From Algoriphagus sp. AGSA1 (lineage in GTDB: Bacteria > Bacteroidota > Bacteroidia > Cytophagales > Cyclobacteriaceae): a DNA stretch of 64,000 nt. Under the pieces are notes generated by a model that saw only the letters and a list, made by a program, of their open reading frames with translations, was not told the origin of the DNA and ran no database searches. How positions within the stretch are numbered: the stretch's first letter is position 1; every line of letters starts with the position of its first letter. A program made the position numbers and the translations under genes. The stretch spans positions 42,682-106,681 of the forward strand of contig NZ_JAJUWR010000023.1 in assembly GCF_021390545.1 (NCBI RefSeq), given 5' to 3'. Shown in pieces: positions 51,944 to 60,185 of the stretch.

Positions 51944-52504
51944 TCAATCTTCTTGCGAGGTGTAACGAAACAGTTTTTTAAATTCTGAAGGATAAAGCCT
52001 TGAAAAATAAAGTATAAGAGATGAAAGCCCCATAAAAAATAATAGAAGAAACAGTCCTCCATTTTCCGTCCGGACTCTTTCAAATTGAAGAGTGGTTTTG
52101 TTGTCAGCATCTATTTGAAAAATCTTTGGCTGATACAAGTTTGTTTCACTTTTTTTGACCCAAACAGATACCGAATCTGCTTTTTTTAGGTCTTTTAGAA
52201 TTCTTTGATATTCTTCATCTTTATATTCGTTTCCAATGTTTTTAACAAGGGTGAATTTTTGATCTTTTTCGAAAAGGTAGAAGATAAGCTCAGATTTTTG
52301 GCTTTTTGTTCCCCTAGACTTTTCAGTAACTGTTTTTATCGATGCATTAGCGTTTTGAATGACACCTTTTACTTCTGTCAATTATGATTTGAAAGTTAGA
52401 AGTGGAAACAGGAAGAAAAGAGCACAACCCATCGAGGCGACGCCAAACAAAAGGGGCCTGTGAAGGTAGCTGCCAGTAAAACTTCCAAAAATCTTTTTTA
52501 TCAC
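51944..52504 (-). pseudogene. Small membrane protein gene interrupted by a stop codon
   Basis: Read on the minus strand from GTG 52504, one frame gives an N-terminal membrane segment (HRPLLFGVASMGCALFFLFPLL) then TAA at 52382-52384. In the same frame it continues with LTEVKGVIQNANASIK, a soluble part, and a second membrane segment (GLFLLLFFMGLSSLILYF) to the stop at 51944. A single nonsense change inside a two-helix protein of about 185 residues explains this. The downstream part alone (TTG 52381, 145 residues) may still be translated. The family is not recognised. It sits between the two Gfo/Idh copies. Confidence 0.6.
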
Positions 52505-52540
52505 GACAGTTAAATGGATGAAGTTGTTTTTTGTGCAAGT

Positions 52541-52571
52541 CCTATCTCCAGGCCTCCGACTTCCGACCTCT
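52541..52571. repeat. Degenerate 7-base tandem repeats
   Basis: CTCCAGG, CCTCCGA, CTTCCGA and CCTCTTC-like units run up to the stop codon of the second Gfo/Idh gene. Similar sites are at 20759-20782 and 55761-55791. Confidence 0.45.
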
Positions 52572-53939
52572 TCAAATTTGATCCGGTTCCGGATGTTTAT
52601 ATCCATCCCTATACGGTCTTCTCAAAAGTGCTGTTGCTTCCTCATCACCTGTCACGGTCATCGTTTTCGGGTCATATTTTAAAGGACGCCCGCCTAGCTC
52701 CATGGACATATTTGCCAAAATGCAGGATGCTGTAGAAATATGCCCTTCCAGTACGTCTGCCACGGGCAAGGTGTCTTTTTTAATAGCTTGAAGCCAGTCT
52801 TTAAGCTGTTCCCGAGTGGCGGGAGCTGCATGGATCTCTATGTCTTTTTCAGTGACATCTTCTGGATACTGTTCTTTCTCCAGTAGTACCGGATAATGGA
52901 TTGGCTCACCATTGTTTTTACCCTCCGGATAAAAATCAGCGCGCATCGGACTTCCCGCCAGCATCCCGTTTTCTCCATAGATTTTAAAAGCCCAAGGATA
53001 ATCCTTGTCCACTGGATTGCCCCAAGTGCGGTGCTGCCACACGACATTCAGCTCATCAAATTCAAATAGTGCAGTCTGTGTATCCGAGATATTCGCAATT
53101 GATTCTTTGTCCACGTAGATTCCTCCGGTAGAAGTCACCTGAATAGGCCAGCCCAGATCAAGCATCCAGCGAACAGCATCCAACATATGTACACACATAT
53201 CACCTACGATACCATTGCCATATTCCATAAATGCCCGCCAGCCTCTATGTAAAATCCCACGATAGGGCAGCATGGGCGCAGGTCCTGCCCAGAGATCATA
53301 ATTCAGATTTTCGGGAACTGGCATTACTTCAGGATTGCTTTTATTCCGCATATGATAATAGCAGCATACCTCCGCATGTGAGATTTTGCCAAGCTTGCCT
53401 GAGTCTATAATTTCTTTTTTTGCCTGTACAAGATGTGGCGTGCTTCTTCGCTGTGTGCCGATCTGAACCTTACGGTCATACTTTCTGGCTGCCGCCAAAA
53501 TCGCCTCTCCTTCTATCACATCTACCGATATTGGCTTTTGCAAATAGACATGAGCGCCGCTTTTTACAGCATCTATGGCCATGAGTGCATGCCAATGGTC
53601 AGGTGAGCCTATTAGCACATATTCAGGTTTTTCTTTAGCCAAAAGCTCTTTGTAATCTTCATATAAGACTGGTACTTTCCCCGATTTTTGCCGTGATGCC
53701 ACCAGCTTTCCTGCTTCTTCCAGCTGTTTGGAATCTACGTCACAAAGTGCTACTACTTCCACATCTGCTACTTGGATCAACCGGAAAAGGTCTGATTTGC
53801 CATACCATCCTGAACCTATCAGAGCCACTTGTAGCGGGCCTTCCCGGTCTTTGAAGTCCATACCTAGCAATCCAAAGCCGGCTAAAGACATGAGAGCAGT
53901 ACTTCCTTTTAAAAATTCTCTTCGATTGAGTGGGTGCAT
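52572..53939 (-). CDS. Gfo/Idh/MocA-family oxidoreductase, Tat-exported (copy 2)
   Basis: A 455-residue paralog of the gene at 50426-51793, with the same length and the same order of motifs: Tat signal NRREFLKGSTALMSLAGFG, Rossmann start LQVALIGSGWYGKSD, VALCDVD, LQKPISVD and GDMCVHMLDAVRW. By eye well over half of the residues are identical, so it is a gene duplication with some divergence. Both share the conserved C-terminal KYDPKTMTV. Different substrates or regulation are likely reasons to keep both. Two DUF1080 proteins at the end of the window belong to a family often linked with such oxidoreductases in glycoside breakdown. Confidence 0.92.
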   Translation of the reverse strand: MHPLNRREFLKGSTALMSLAGFGLLGMDFKDREGPLQVALIGSGWYGKSDLFRLIQVADVEVVALCDVDSKQLEEAGKLVASRQKSGKVPVLYEDYKELLAKEKPEYVLIGSPDHWHALMAIDAVKSGAHVYLQKPISVDVIEGEAILAAARKYDRKVQIGTQRRSTPHLVQAKKEIIDSGKLGKISHAEVCCYYHMRNKSNPEVMPVPENLNYDLWAGPAPMLPYRGILHRGWRAFMEYGNGIVGDMCVHMLDAVRWMLDLGWPIQVTSTGGIYVDKESIANISDTQTALFEFDELNVVWQHRTWGNPVDKDYPWAFKIYGENGMLAGSPMRADFYPEGKNNGEPIHYPVLLEKEQYPEDVTEKDIEIHAAPATREQLKDWLQAIKKDTLPVADVLEGHISTASCILANMSMELGGRPLKYDPKTMTVTGDEEATALLRRPYRDGYKHPEPDQI

Positions 53940-54081
53940 AGGTTATGGGGTTGAGGGTTTTAGATTTTGAATTTACAAAAAGCAAAGGTTATGACAAGGA
54001 ATTTTAGTAATGCCGGAGCTAAGTTCTGATAATCAGGATTAATAGGGGACATACGTTATAAGTAAGATGTGCTCACTGGGA

Positions 54082-54543
54082 TTATTTTGCTGCCCAATCC
54101 AATTGCTTGCCTTCCACTTCTGCTTGTTTATCCTTACCGCTGCCTACAGCCAGTCCGATTCCCATTCCAATAGGCAATCCAATTCCTAAAAATGCCATGT
54201 TTCCCAATGCCGCACCAAATACAACGCCTAAAGGAATTCCAAATGTCGCCATGCCCAAAGCAAGCCACTGGTTTTGGTGGTGGTTTTTAGCAACTATCCC
54301 AAGCTCATCTTTCACTAGTTTAAGAATGGCTGTTTGCGCCACCCCCATTTGTTTGATCAGTTGGGGATCAGAGCCTTGAAAATTATTCACTCCGACAATG
54401 ATTTCATTGACCTTGGATTCTGTAGATTCGGGAATACTTTTTTGACCGATAGCAGCCAATAGCGTGCTGAGATTATGAGCAGCTTTTGCAAGCTTTGGAT
54501 TTTCTTCGAAAGAGGGGCGGCGGATGATGGATGAGAGAGGCAT
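54082..54543 (-). CDS. Small membrane protein with glycine-rich helices
   Basis: A 153-residue protein. Residues 1-85 are soluble and helical (NPKLAKAAHNLSTLLAAIGQ). Two closely spaced hydrophobic segments follow (about 95-115 and 118-137) and are rich in glycine and alanine: MATFGIPLGVVFGAALGNMAF and GIGLPIGMGIGLAVGSG. Such glycine-zipper helices pack tightly and occur in small membrane and outer-membrane proteins. The C-terminus is charged. The family is not recognised. It follows a lipoprotein gene on the same strand. Confidence 0.65.
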   Translation of the reverse strand: MPLSSIIRRPSFEENPKLAKAAHNLSTLLAAIGQKSIPESTESKVNEIIVGVNNFQGSDPQLIKQMGVAQTAILKLVKDELGIVAKNHHQNQWLALGMATFGIPLGVVFGAALGNMAFLGIGLPIGMGIGLAVGSGKDKQAEVEGKQLDWAAK

Positions 54544-54559
54544 TCATTTATGGGTTTGA

Positions 54560-55114
54560 TTATTTCTTTTCTTCGTAGTAATAATTTGGTGATGATAGAC
54601 TATCGGAAAATAAGGTTTCAATCAATTCCTGTGGTACTTGTTGTCCATTATACTTGGTTAACAGGAAGCTGTTACCCCAAGTGTAGCTATAACTAGCGAT
54701 TTCCCCTAATTCTGGATTTAGAATTACAGCCCCGTCTCCATCCATAGGAGGATTAATAAACTCATATTTTAAATACAAAATAGAATCTAGCCCTTTAAAT
54801 TCATTGACAGAACGTAGATGGGGATGTTTTAGAAGTTCAAATGATCCGTTTTGTGATTTAACAAGTGAATAGGATCGATATTTTTCAGCCATCAATGAGT
54901 CAAAATAACTAAAAGTAGTTGTGTCACCGAAAGTAGACTTTATCAGTATTTGACTTTCAGTTTTATATAAATGACGGCCTCCAAAATCTGAGAATTCCAC
55001 ATCCAACGTATCTATTGACCTTTCATATAAATCCGAGTTTTTGCTTTGGCATGCAGGAAGAAATAAGAGGAGAATAGTAGATAGTAGCAGGGATGTGGAA
55101 GGATTGGAGGGCAT
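54560..55114 (-). CDS. Lipoprotein of unknown function
   Basis: A 184-residue product with a lipoprotein signal (STSLLLSTILLLFLPACQS, Cys about 22). The mature part is mostly short beta strands with many Tyr, Phe and Ser (QILIKSTFGDTTTFSYFD; YLKYEFINPPMDGDGAVIL), and it may form a small beta domain in the periplasm. No family is recognised. It lies 16 bases upstream of the glycine-rich membrane protein on the minus strand and may be co-transcribed with it. Confidence 0.7.
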   Translation of the reverse strand: MPSNPSTSLLLSTILLLFLPACQSKNSDLYERSIDTLDVEFSDFGGRHLYKTESQILIKSTFGDTTTFSYFDSLMAEKYRSYSLVKSQNGSFELLKHPHLRSVNEFKGLDSILYLKYEFINPPMDGDGAVILNPELGEIASYSYTWGNSFLLTKYNGQQVPQELIETLFSDSLSSPNYYYEEKK

Positions 55115-55137
55115 AAGTCAAATTAGAAAAACATTTT

Positions 55138-55449
55138 CTAAAAAAGAGATCGGTAGGATTCGATATGGATCAAGATAATTGTTGACCAAAGAATTGTCAT
55201 AATGGCTCCTATTCCATTAATCCATATATAGGTGCGATTATCCTGATATTTATTATTCAGAGATAAATAGGCAGGAATTAAAAATAGATGTGCTATAATT
55301 TGAAAAGGGAGGAGTAGAATCCCAAATGCAAAAGGCCCACCTCCAGTCAGCAAAAGCTTAACTGTATAAGGGATGAATAGGAATACATTTGAAATCAAAA
55401 TAATCACAAACATGCTGCAGTTAAATCTTTGCATGGTAGCGATTATCAT
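55138..55449 (-). CDS. Small four-helix membrane protein
   Basis: A 103-residue very hydrophobic protein with about three to four membrane segments (MFVIILISNVFLFIPYTVKLL, FAFGILLLPFQIIAHLFLIPAYL, IWINGIGAIMTILWSTIILI, each at or near helix length). Its ATG overlaps the stop of the preceding gene as ATGA, so translation is coupled. No function is suggested by the sequence. Confidence 0.65.
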   Translation of the reverse strand: MIIATMQRFNCSMFVIILISNVFLFIPYTVKLLLTGGGPFAFGILLLPFQIIAHLFLIPAYLSLNNKYQDNRTYIWINGIGAIMTILWSTIILIHIESYRSLF

Positions 55450-55664
55450 TTTCCTTGAGAGCGTGCACTAAATATGGTTTTATCCATCCTAGGCGGGTTA
55501 TCTATATCATACCCGAAAGCTATGCTATTGAGGTACTTATGGATTCGCATCCTTTCTTGCCAAGTCAAATTTCTGTATTCTTCCCCATAATTGACTTGCT
55601 GAGAAGCATTTCTTGCTTGGAAGGCGGATCGGTCGAGCTTAAATTTTCTAGGACTGTCAGACAT
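55446..55664 (-). CDS. Small soluble protein of unknown function
   Basis: A 72-residue protein from ATG 55664. The longer frame (from 55739) adds residues that look non-coding. It is polar, with QARNASQQVNYGEEYRNLTW and WQERMRIHKYLNSIAFGYD (shortened), and ends with basic residues. It has no signal peptide or membrane segment. The overlap with the next gene suggests a two-gene unit. The family is not recognised, though the composition looks like real protein. Confidence 0.6.
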   Translation of the reverse strand: MSDSPRKFKLDRSAFQARNASQQVNYGEEYRNLTWQERMRIHKYLNSIAFGYDIDNPPRMDKTIFSARSQGK

Positions 55665-55760
55665 CTTGTTAAAAGTATAAAGCCAATTTAAAAATTTATG
55701 CAAACAAAAGGTCTCTTTTTTACTTGATCTTTTATTCATAAAGAAGCTAAGCTACATCAA

Positions 55761-55791
55761 CTTCCGTCTGCCGTCTCCTGTCTTCCCGCTC
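55761..55791. repeat. Degenerate 7-base tandem repeats
   Basis: CTTCCGT-CTGCCGT-CTCCTGT-CTTCCCG: four 7-base units that end at the Ldh stop codon. Confidence 0.5.
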
Positions 55792-56862
55792 TTAAAACTT
55801 CACCCCAAATCGTTCCCCTAATTCCGTCAAGTCTTTTACCACCGGATCAAGCAATGGGATTCCTTCTTTCACTCGGATAGCTTCCAGTTCCCGTTCAGGA
55901 TCTCCAGGGATCAGGACTTTTTCATTTCCCGGAGTTGGTTTTGCAGCTCTGAATCTAGTGATCCAGTTGTCCATATGGGCTTTAAACTCATCCGCTGGAC
56001 GGAAGGCATCTACACGCATAGCCCCGAAAAAGTGGCCGATTCCTTCTCCTACAGGATTGGGATCTGGTTCTAAGAATGCCACAAATGGCGGAACCCATGG
56101 GCCATAATTGGCACCTGAAAGCACAGCTGAGAAAATATCCACAACTGAACCCAAGGCATAACCCTTGTGCGAGCCATGCTCCCGATCACCTCCCAGGGGT
56201 AGCAATGCGCCCCCATCTTTCACGCCATTGGCAGAAGTAGTAGGATTTCCGTCTTTATCCTGCACCCATCCGGTAGGGGTCTCCATTCCTTTTCGTTGTA
56301 GAATTTCCAATTTCCCATTGGCAGCAGTAGTTGTGGCCAAATCTGCGACAAATGGCGGTTGGTCCTTGGCTGGTATTGCCACAGCGATTGGATTGGTGCC
56401 CAATAGTCTTTCCTGAGAAAAAGTAGGGGCGACTAGCGGGCTGGCATTTGTCAAGGAAATTCCGATCATATCATGCTCCAAAGCCTGCATGGCATGATAA
56501 CCTGCAATACCGTAGTGATTTGAGTTTTTCACGGAAACCCATCCTGTTCCTGCAATCTTGGCTTTTTCTATTGCCACCTGCATAGCAAAAGGAGCAACTA
56601 CAAGACCTAACCCGCCATCACCATCCACCACAGCTGTGGAAGGTGTTTCATGTACTACTCTTACATTTGGAGTGGCATTGATTCTTCCTTTTTCCCATAA
56701 GCGAACATAACCGGAAAGCCTGGCCACACCATGGCTGTCCACTCCACGGAGATCAGCAGAAAGCAATACATCCGTCGCGGTTTTTGCCTGATCGCTAGGA
56801 CAGCCGATTTTCAAAAGCATATTTACTGTGAAGGAGTGAAGTTGTTCGTAAGTATAGATCAT
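55792..56862 (-). CDS. Ldh-family (malate/L-lactate/ureidoglycolate-type) dehydrogenase
   Basis: A 356-residue NAD(P)-dependent dehydrogenase of the MDH2/LDH2 family, unrelated to classical lactate dehydrogenase. LRGVDSHGVARLSGYVRLW carries the catalytic His (about residue 45). KNSNHYGIAGYHAMQA (about 118-133) and GSHKGYALGSVVDIFSAVLSG (shortened; about 230-245) are family signatures for substrate and cofactor binding. Members act on malate, L-lactate, 2,3-diketogulonate or ureidoglycolate; the substrate here is not clear. Single gene, same strand as Ppx/GppA, which lies upstream. Confidence 0.92.
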   Translation of the reverse strand: MIYTYEQLHSFTVNMLLKIGCPSDQAKTATDVLLSADLRGVDSHGVARLSGYVRLWEKGRINATPNVRVVHETPSTAVVDGDGGLGLVVAPFAMQVAIEKAKIAGTGWVSVKNSNHYGIAGYHAMQALEHDMIGISLTNASPLVAPTFSQERLLGTNPIAVAIPAKDQPPFVADLATTTAANGKLEILQRKGMETPTGWVQDKDGNPTTSANGVKDGGALLPLGGDREHGSHKGYALGSVVDIFSAVLSGANYGPWVPPFVAFLEPDPNPVGEGIGHFFGAMRVDAFRPADEFKAHMDNWITRFRAAKPTPGNEKVLIPGDPERELEAIRVKEGIPLLDPVVKDLTELGERFGVKF

Positions 56863-56936
56863 AAGGTTAGTGTCGAATTACAAAAAATAATTTCCAATAG
56901 TGACGTAAAGATAGGGAGAGGATTTTCGGAGAAGTT

Positions 56937-57881
56937 CTATAGAGCTGTTTGCACAGGAACAAGCAAGGAAGCAATTGCCCCTTCCTTCAATGCATAATGA
57001 GAGCAAGTGATATAATCCACTTCGATGTAACGGAGGATAAATTCGATTAAACTTGAGGCCACCACTATCATGTCCACCCGCATCGGGATCATTCCGGGAA
57101 TCTTTAGGCGTTCTTCTTTATTTTTGGTAAGCAACATACGGTGAATTGCTTCATATTCTTCTACAGGAAGTTCGAAGACATGGTGTCCTGTAAGTTTGCA
57201 TTGAAGCATGGATTCAAAATAGATATCAGTTAGCGTGTCAAACGTGCCGGAAGCTCCTACCAGTCCTGTGGGTTTGAACGTGTTGATTGCATCTATAAGT
57301 GGGAGGAGTTTTTCTTCCAAATATTCCTCCAGCCTATCCACTTCCTCGGGTAAGATAGGATCATGGTAATGAAAAAGCTCTAACAGACGCTGTCCGCCAA
57401 TTTCAAAACTTTGCTTCCAGAACGATTCCTCGTTGTTTCCAATGATAAATTCCACAGAACCACCTCCGATATCCATCATGAGTTCCGTCTGCCCATTCAA
57501 AGAGCCCGAAAGGCGGATGCCTTGGTAAATCATCTGGGCTTCCTGAGTGCCTGAAAGCACTTGAATATCAATTCCGATGGTTTCTTTTACGGTTTTGACA
57601 AACTCAGGGCCGTTTTCAGCATTTCTTACCGCACTGGTAGCAAAAGCAAAAACCTGATCAATGTTCTCTCCATCAATCAGGTTTTTAAAATGTTTCAGTG
57701 TATGATAAGCTCTTTTCTTCGCATCTTCAGCAAGTGTGTTTTGATTAATTCCACCCTTACCCAATTTGACAGGAATTTTTTCCTTGTAAATTGTTTTAAA
57801 ACTTACACCATCTAGTTCTACCAATAACAAATGAAATGTATTGGTGCCCATGTCTATTACCGCTGCCTTCCGGGTATTCAT
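56937..57881 (-). CDS. Ppx/GppA-family phosphatase
   Basis: A 314-residue member of the ASKHA superfamily that hydrolyses polyphosphate and/or pppGpp. The first phosphate loop is AVIDMGTNTFHLLLVE, the second is MMDIGGGSVEFIIGN (about residues 136-150), and FATSAVRNAENG lies between them. VGASGTFDTLTDIY replaces the usual gGTa segment. The length fits the short Ppx type without the C-terminal HD domain. Substrate preference cannot be told from sequence. Confidence 0.92.
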   Translation of the reverse strand: MNTRKAAVIDMGTNTFHLLLVELDGVSFKTIYKEKIPVKLGKGGINQNTLAEDAKKRAYHTLKHFKNLIDGENIDQVFAFATSAVRNAENGPEFVKTVKETIGIDIQVLSGTQEAQMIYQGIRLSGSLNGQTELMMDIGGGSVEFIIGNNEESFWKQSFEIGGQRLLELFHYHDPILPEEVDRLEEYLEEKLLPLIDAINTFKPTGLVGASGTFDTLTDIYFESMLQCKLTGHHVFELPVEEYEAIHRMLLTKNKEERLKIPGMIPMRVDMIVVASSLIEFILRYIEVDYITCSHYALKEGAIASLLVPVQTAL

Positions 57882-58082
57882 ACGCTGCCAATTTTTTGGA
57901 TGGGCGAATATAGAAAGTTATTTGAAATGAGATCTTTCAGGTTTGATTTAATTCTTCCTTTTTTATAAAAGTATGTTGAGTGGTTATGTACGGCTTTAGC
58001 GGTAATGTGAAATGAATTGGGAAAACAATTGATTGATTTCCATTCATTCTATGAGTTTTTTTCCTTAGCTGACAAAGCCTGC

Positions 58083-58090
58083 TATATTTG
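58083..58090 (+). promoter_or_regulatory. -7 promoter element of the carboxylase gene
   Basis: TATATTTG, 21 bases before ATG 58112. It overlaps the first codon of the longer frame (58088) and therefore argues for the later start. Confidence 0.6.
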
Positions 58091-58111
58091 AGCAAGTCAA
58101 AATACCATCGC

Positions 58112-59695
58112 ATGGAGAATCAGAATAAACCCAATTATACGTTGCCCGGAAATGAGGGTAAAATCGAACTTCTGAAAAAGAAGAATGCGGAAGCACTGTT
58201 AGGAGGAGGTGAAAAGCGAATTGCATCCCAGCATGGTAAAGGCAAACTGACAGCACGTGAGCGGGTTGATTTACTATTGGATGAAGGCTCTTTTCAAGAA
58301 ATCGACAAATTTGTCATGCACCGGGCTAAAGATTTCGGGCTTGATAAAGAGCATTATTTGGGGGATGGGGTAATTACAGGCTATGGAGAAATAAATGGAA
58401 GATTAGTCTATGTGTTTTCCCAGGATTTTACTGTATTCGGAGGATCATTATCCGAGACCCATGCGGAAAAAATCTGCAAAATCATGGATATGGCCATGAA
58501 AAATGGTGCGCCTGTGATTGGTTTGAATGATTCAGGAGGAGCCCGGATCCAGGAAGGGGTGAATTCACTTGGAGGCTACGCTGATATTTTTTACAGAAAT
58601 ACACTTGCTTCGGGAGTTGTTCCGCAGATTTCTGCGATAATGGGGCCTTGCGCCGGTGGGGCGGTTTACTCTCCCGCGATCACAGATTTTATACTGATGG
58701 TGGAAAAGACCTCTTATATGTTTGTGACGGGGCCAAACGTAGTGAAAACGGTAACTCAGGAAAATGTCACTGCCGAAGAATTGGGGGGTGCTTCAGCGCA
58801 CAGTACCAAAAGTGGGGTTACACATTTTGCCTGCGCAAATGAGTTGGAATGTATTCAGCACATCAAAAAGGTTTTGAGCTACATGCCTCAAAACTGTGAG
58901 GAAATTGCCCCAGTTTATCCATATGAACTCTTGGAGGATGAGAGTAGGAAGGAACTGGATAGCTTAATACCTGAAAATCCCAATCACCCGTATGATATCC
59001 GTGATGTAGTGAAAGGAATCGTGGATGAGGATTCATTCTTGGAAATTCACGAGAATTTCGCCGATAATATAGTGGTAGGTTTTGTCCGGGTGGCAGGTAG
59101 GAGTATAGGAGTAGTTGGTAATCAGCCACAATCCATGGCAGGGGTTTTGGATAACGATGCTTCGGTAAAAGCGGCAAGATTTGTTCGTACTTGTGACAGC
59201 TTTAATGTGCCTCTGTTAGTATTGGTGGACGTACCTGGTTTTTTGCCGGGAACGGATCAGGAATGGAATGGCATTATATCAAATGGGGCAAAACTGTTGT
59301 ATGCATTTTCAGAAGCGACAGTTCCGAGGATTACTGTAATCACCAGAAAAGCTTATGGAGGAGCCTATGATGTCATGAATTCCAAGCATATTGGAGCAGA
59401 TCTGAATTTTGCATGGCCTACTGCCGAAATCGCGGTGATGGGAGCAAAGGGTGCAGCAGAGATTATTTTCAAGAAAGAGATCGCTGAAGCTGAAGATCCA
59501 GTCGCCAAACTTCAAGATAAAGTAGATGAGTACACGTCCAAATTTGCAAATCCCTATCGGGCAGCACATCGGGGCTTCATAGACGAAGTCATAATGCCTT
59601 CTGAAACTCGCATTAAACTTATCAAAGCATTTAAAATGCTGGAAAACAAAGTGGATAAAATCCCAAGAAAGAAGCATGGAAATATCCCACTTTAA
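58112..59695 (+). CDS. Acyl-CoA carboxylase beta subunit (propionyl-CoA carboxylase type)
   Basis: A 527-residue carboxyltransferase subunit that moves CO2 from biotin to an acyl-CoA, probably propionyl-CoA, giving methylmalonyl-CoA. Two crotonase-fold halves are seen. The first has GKLTARERVDLLLDEGSF, SQDFTVFGGSLSETHAEKI and NDSGGARIQEGVNSLGGYA. The second has LVDVPGFLPGTDQEWNGII and VITRKAYGGAYDVMNSKHIG. IMGPCAGGAVYSPA and the MGAKGAAEI near the C-terminus are the oxyanion-hole signatures. The alpha (biotin carboxylase) subunit is not in this window. Confidence 0.94.
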   Translation: MENQNKPNYTLPGNEGKIELLKKKNAEALLGGGEKRIASQHGKGKLTARERVDLLLDEGSFQEIDKFVMHRAKDFGLDKEHYLGDGVITGYGEINGRLVYVFSQDFTVFGGSLSETHAEKICKIMDMAMKNGAPVIGLNDSGGARIQEGVNSLGGYADIFYRNTLASGVVPQISAIMGPCAGGAVYSPAITDFILMVEKTSYMFVTGPNVVKTVTQENVTAEELGGASAHSTKSGVTHFACANELECIQHIKKVLSYMPQNCEEIAPVYPYELLEDESRKELDSLIPENPNHPYDIRDVVKGIVDEDSFLEIHENFADNIVVGFVRVAGRSIGVVGNQPQSMAGVLDNDASVKAARFVRTCDSFNVPLLVLVDVPGFLPGTDQEWNGIISNGAKLLYAFSEATVPRITVITRKAYGGAYDVMNSKHIGADLNFAWPTAEIAVMGAKGAAEIIFKKEIAEAEDPVAKLQDKVDEYTSKFANPYRAAHRGFIDEVIMPSETRIKLIKAFKMLENKVDKIPRKKHGNIPL

Positions 59696-59707
59696 TTGGT
59701 CGAATAA

Positions 59708-60175
59708 CCACTGTCCACAGACCTCAGCTATCTAGAGCTATATTGTAACTTTATTATGTCAAAAAGAATCTAGGTTGATTAAGATGGCATTCACGTTTGA
59801 AAAGTTGAGAGTGTGGGAAATGGATATTGATCTTACTTTTGAAGTCAATATCTTGGTCAAGAAATTTCCGTCAGATGAGAAATATGTTTTGGCTCAACAA
59901 ATGCAACGCGCCGCTGATCCTGTAGCTTTGAATATTGCTGCAGGTTCTACTGGCCAATCCAATCCTGAATTCAAGAAGTTTTTGGGATATTCTATTCGGT
60001 CTGGTATTGAAGTGGTGAGTTGCATATACACTGGAAAGAAAAGGGAAATAATAAATGAGGATGATTTTCGAATACTCTATGAGTTTTATGAATCACTAAT
60101 TACAAAACTTCAAGTGTTAAGAAATTCAATTAATTAAACTACCACCTACTGTGGACTATCGTCTGTGGACAGTGG
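59708..60175. mobile_element. Candidate cassette: four-helix-bundle gene between perfect 15-bp inverted repeats
   Basis: CCACTGTCCACAGAC at 59708-59722 is repeated in exact reverse complement, GTCTGTGGACAGTGG, at 60161-60175. The 468-bp unit contains only the four-helix-bundle gene (59784-60137). The right end also holds further 7-base-spaced GTGGAC units (60151-60178). It separates two otherwise unrelated housekeeping genes on the same strand. A small inserted cassette is the simplest reading; no transposase is encoded. Confidence 0.45.
59784..60137 (+). CDS. Four-helix-bundle protein (S23 / IVS-encoded family)
   Basis: A 117-residue helical protein that matches the four-helix-bundle family first known from intervening sequences in 23S rRNA (TIGR02436-like). 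The pattern FTFEKLRVWEMDIDLTFEV, then FPSDEKYVLAQQMQRAADPVALNIAAG (shortened: LAQQMQRAADPVALNIAAGS), then FKKFLGYSIRSGIEVVSC is the family signature. They form pentamers in known structures; their cellular role is unresolved. ATG 59784 is preferred to TTG 59775. The gene is flanked by 15-bp inverted repeats (59708-59722 and 60161-60175). Confidence 0.88.
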   Translation: MAFTFEKLRVWEMDIDLTFEVNILVKKFPSDEKYVLAQQMQRAADPVALNIAAGSTGQSNPEFKKFLGYSIRSGIEVVSCIYTGKKREIINEDDFRILYEFYESLITKLQVLRNSIN

Positions 60176-60185
60176 ACAATACTTT

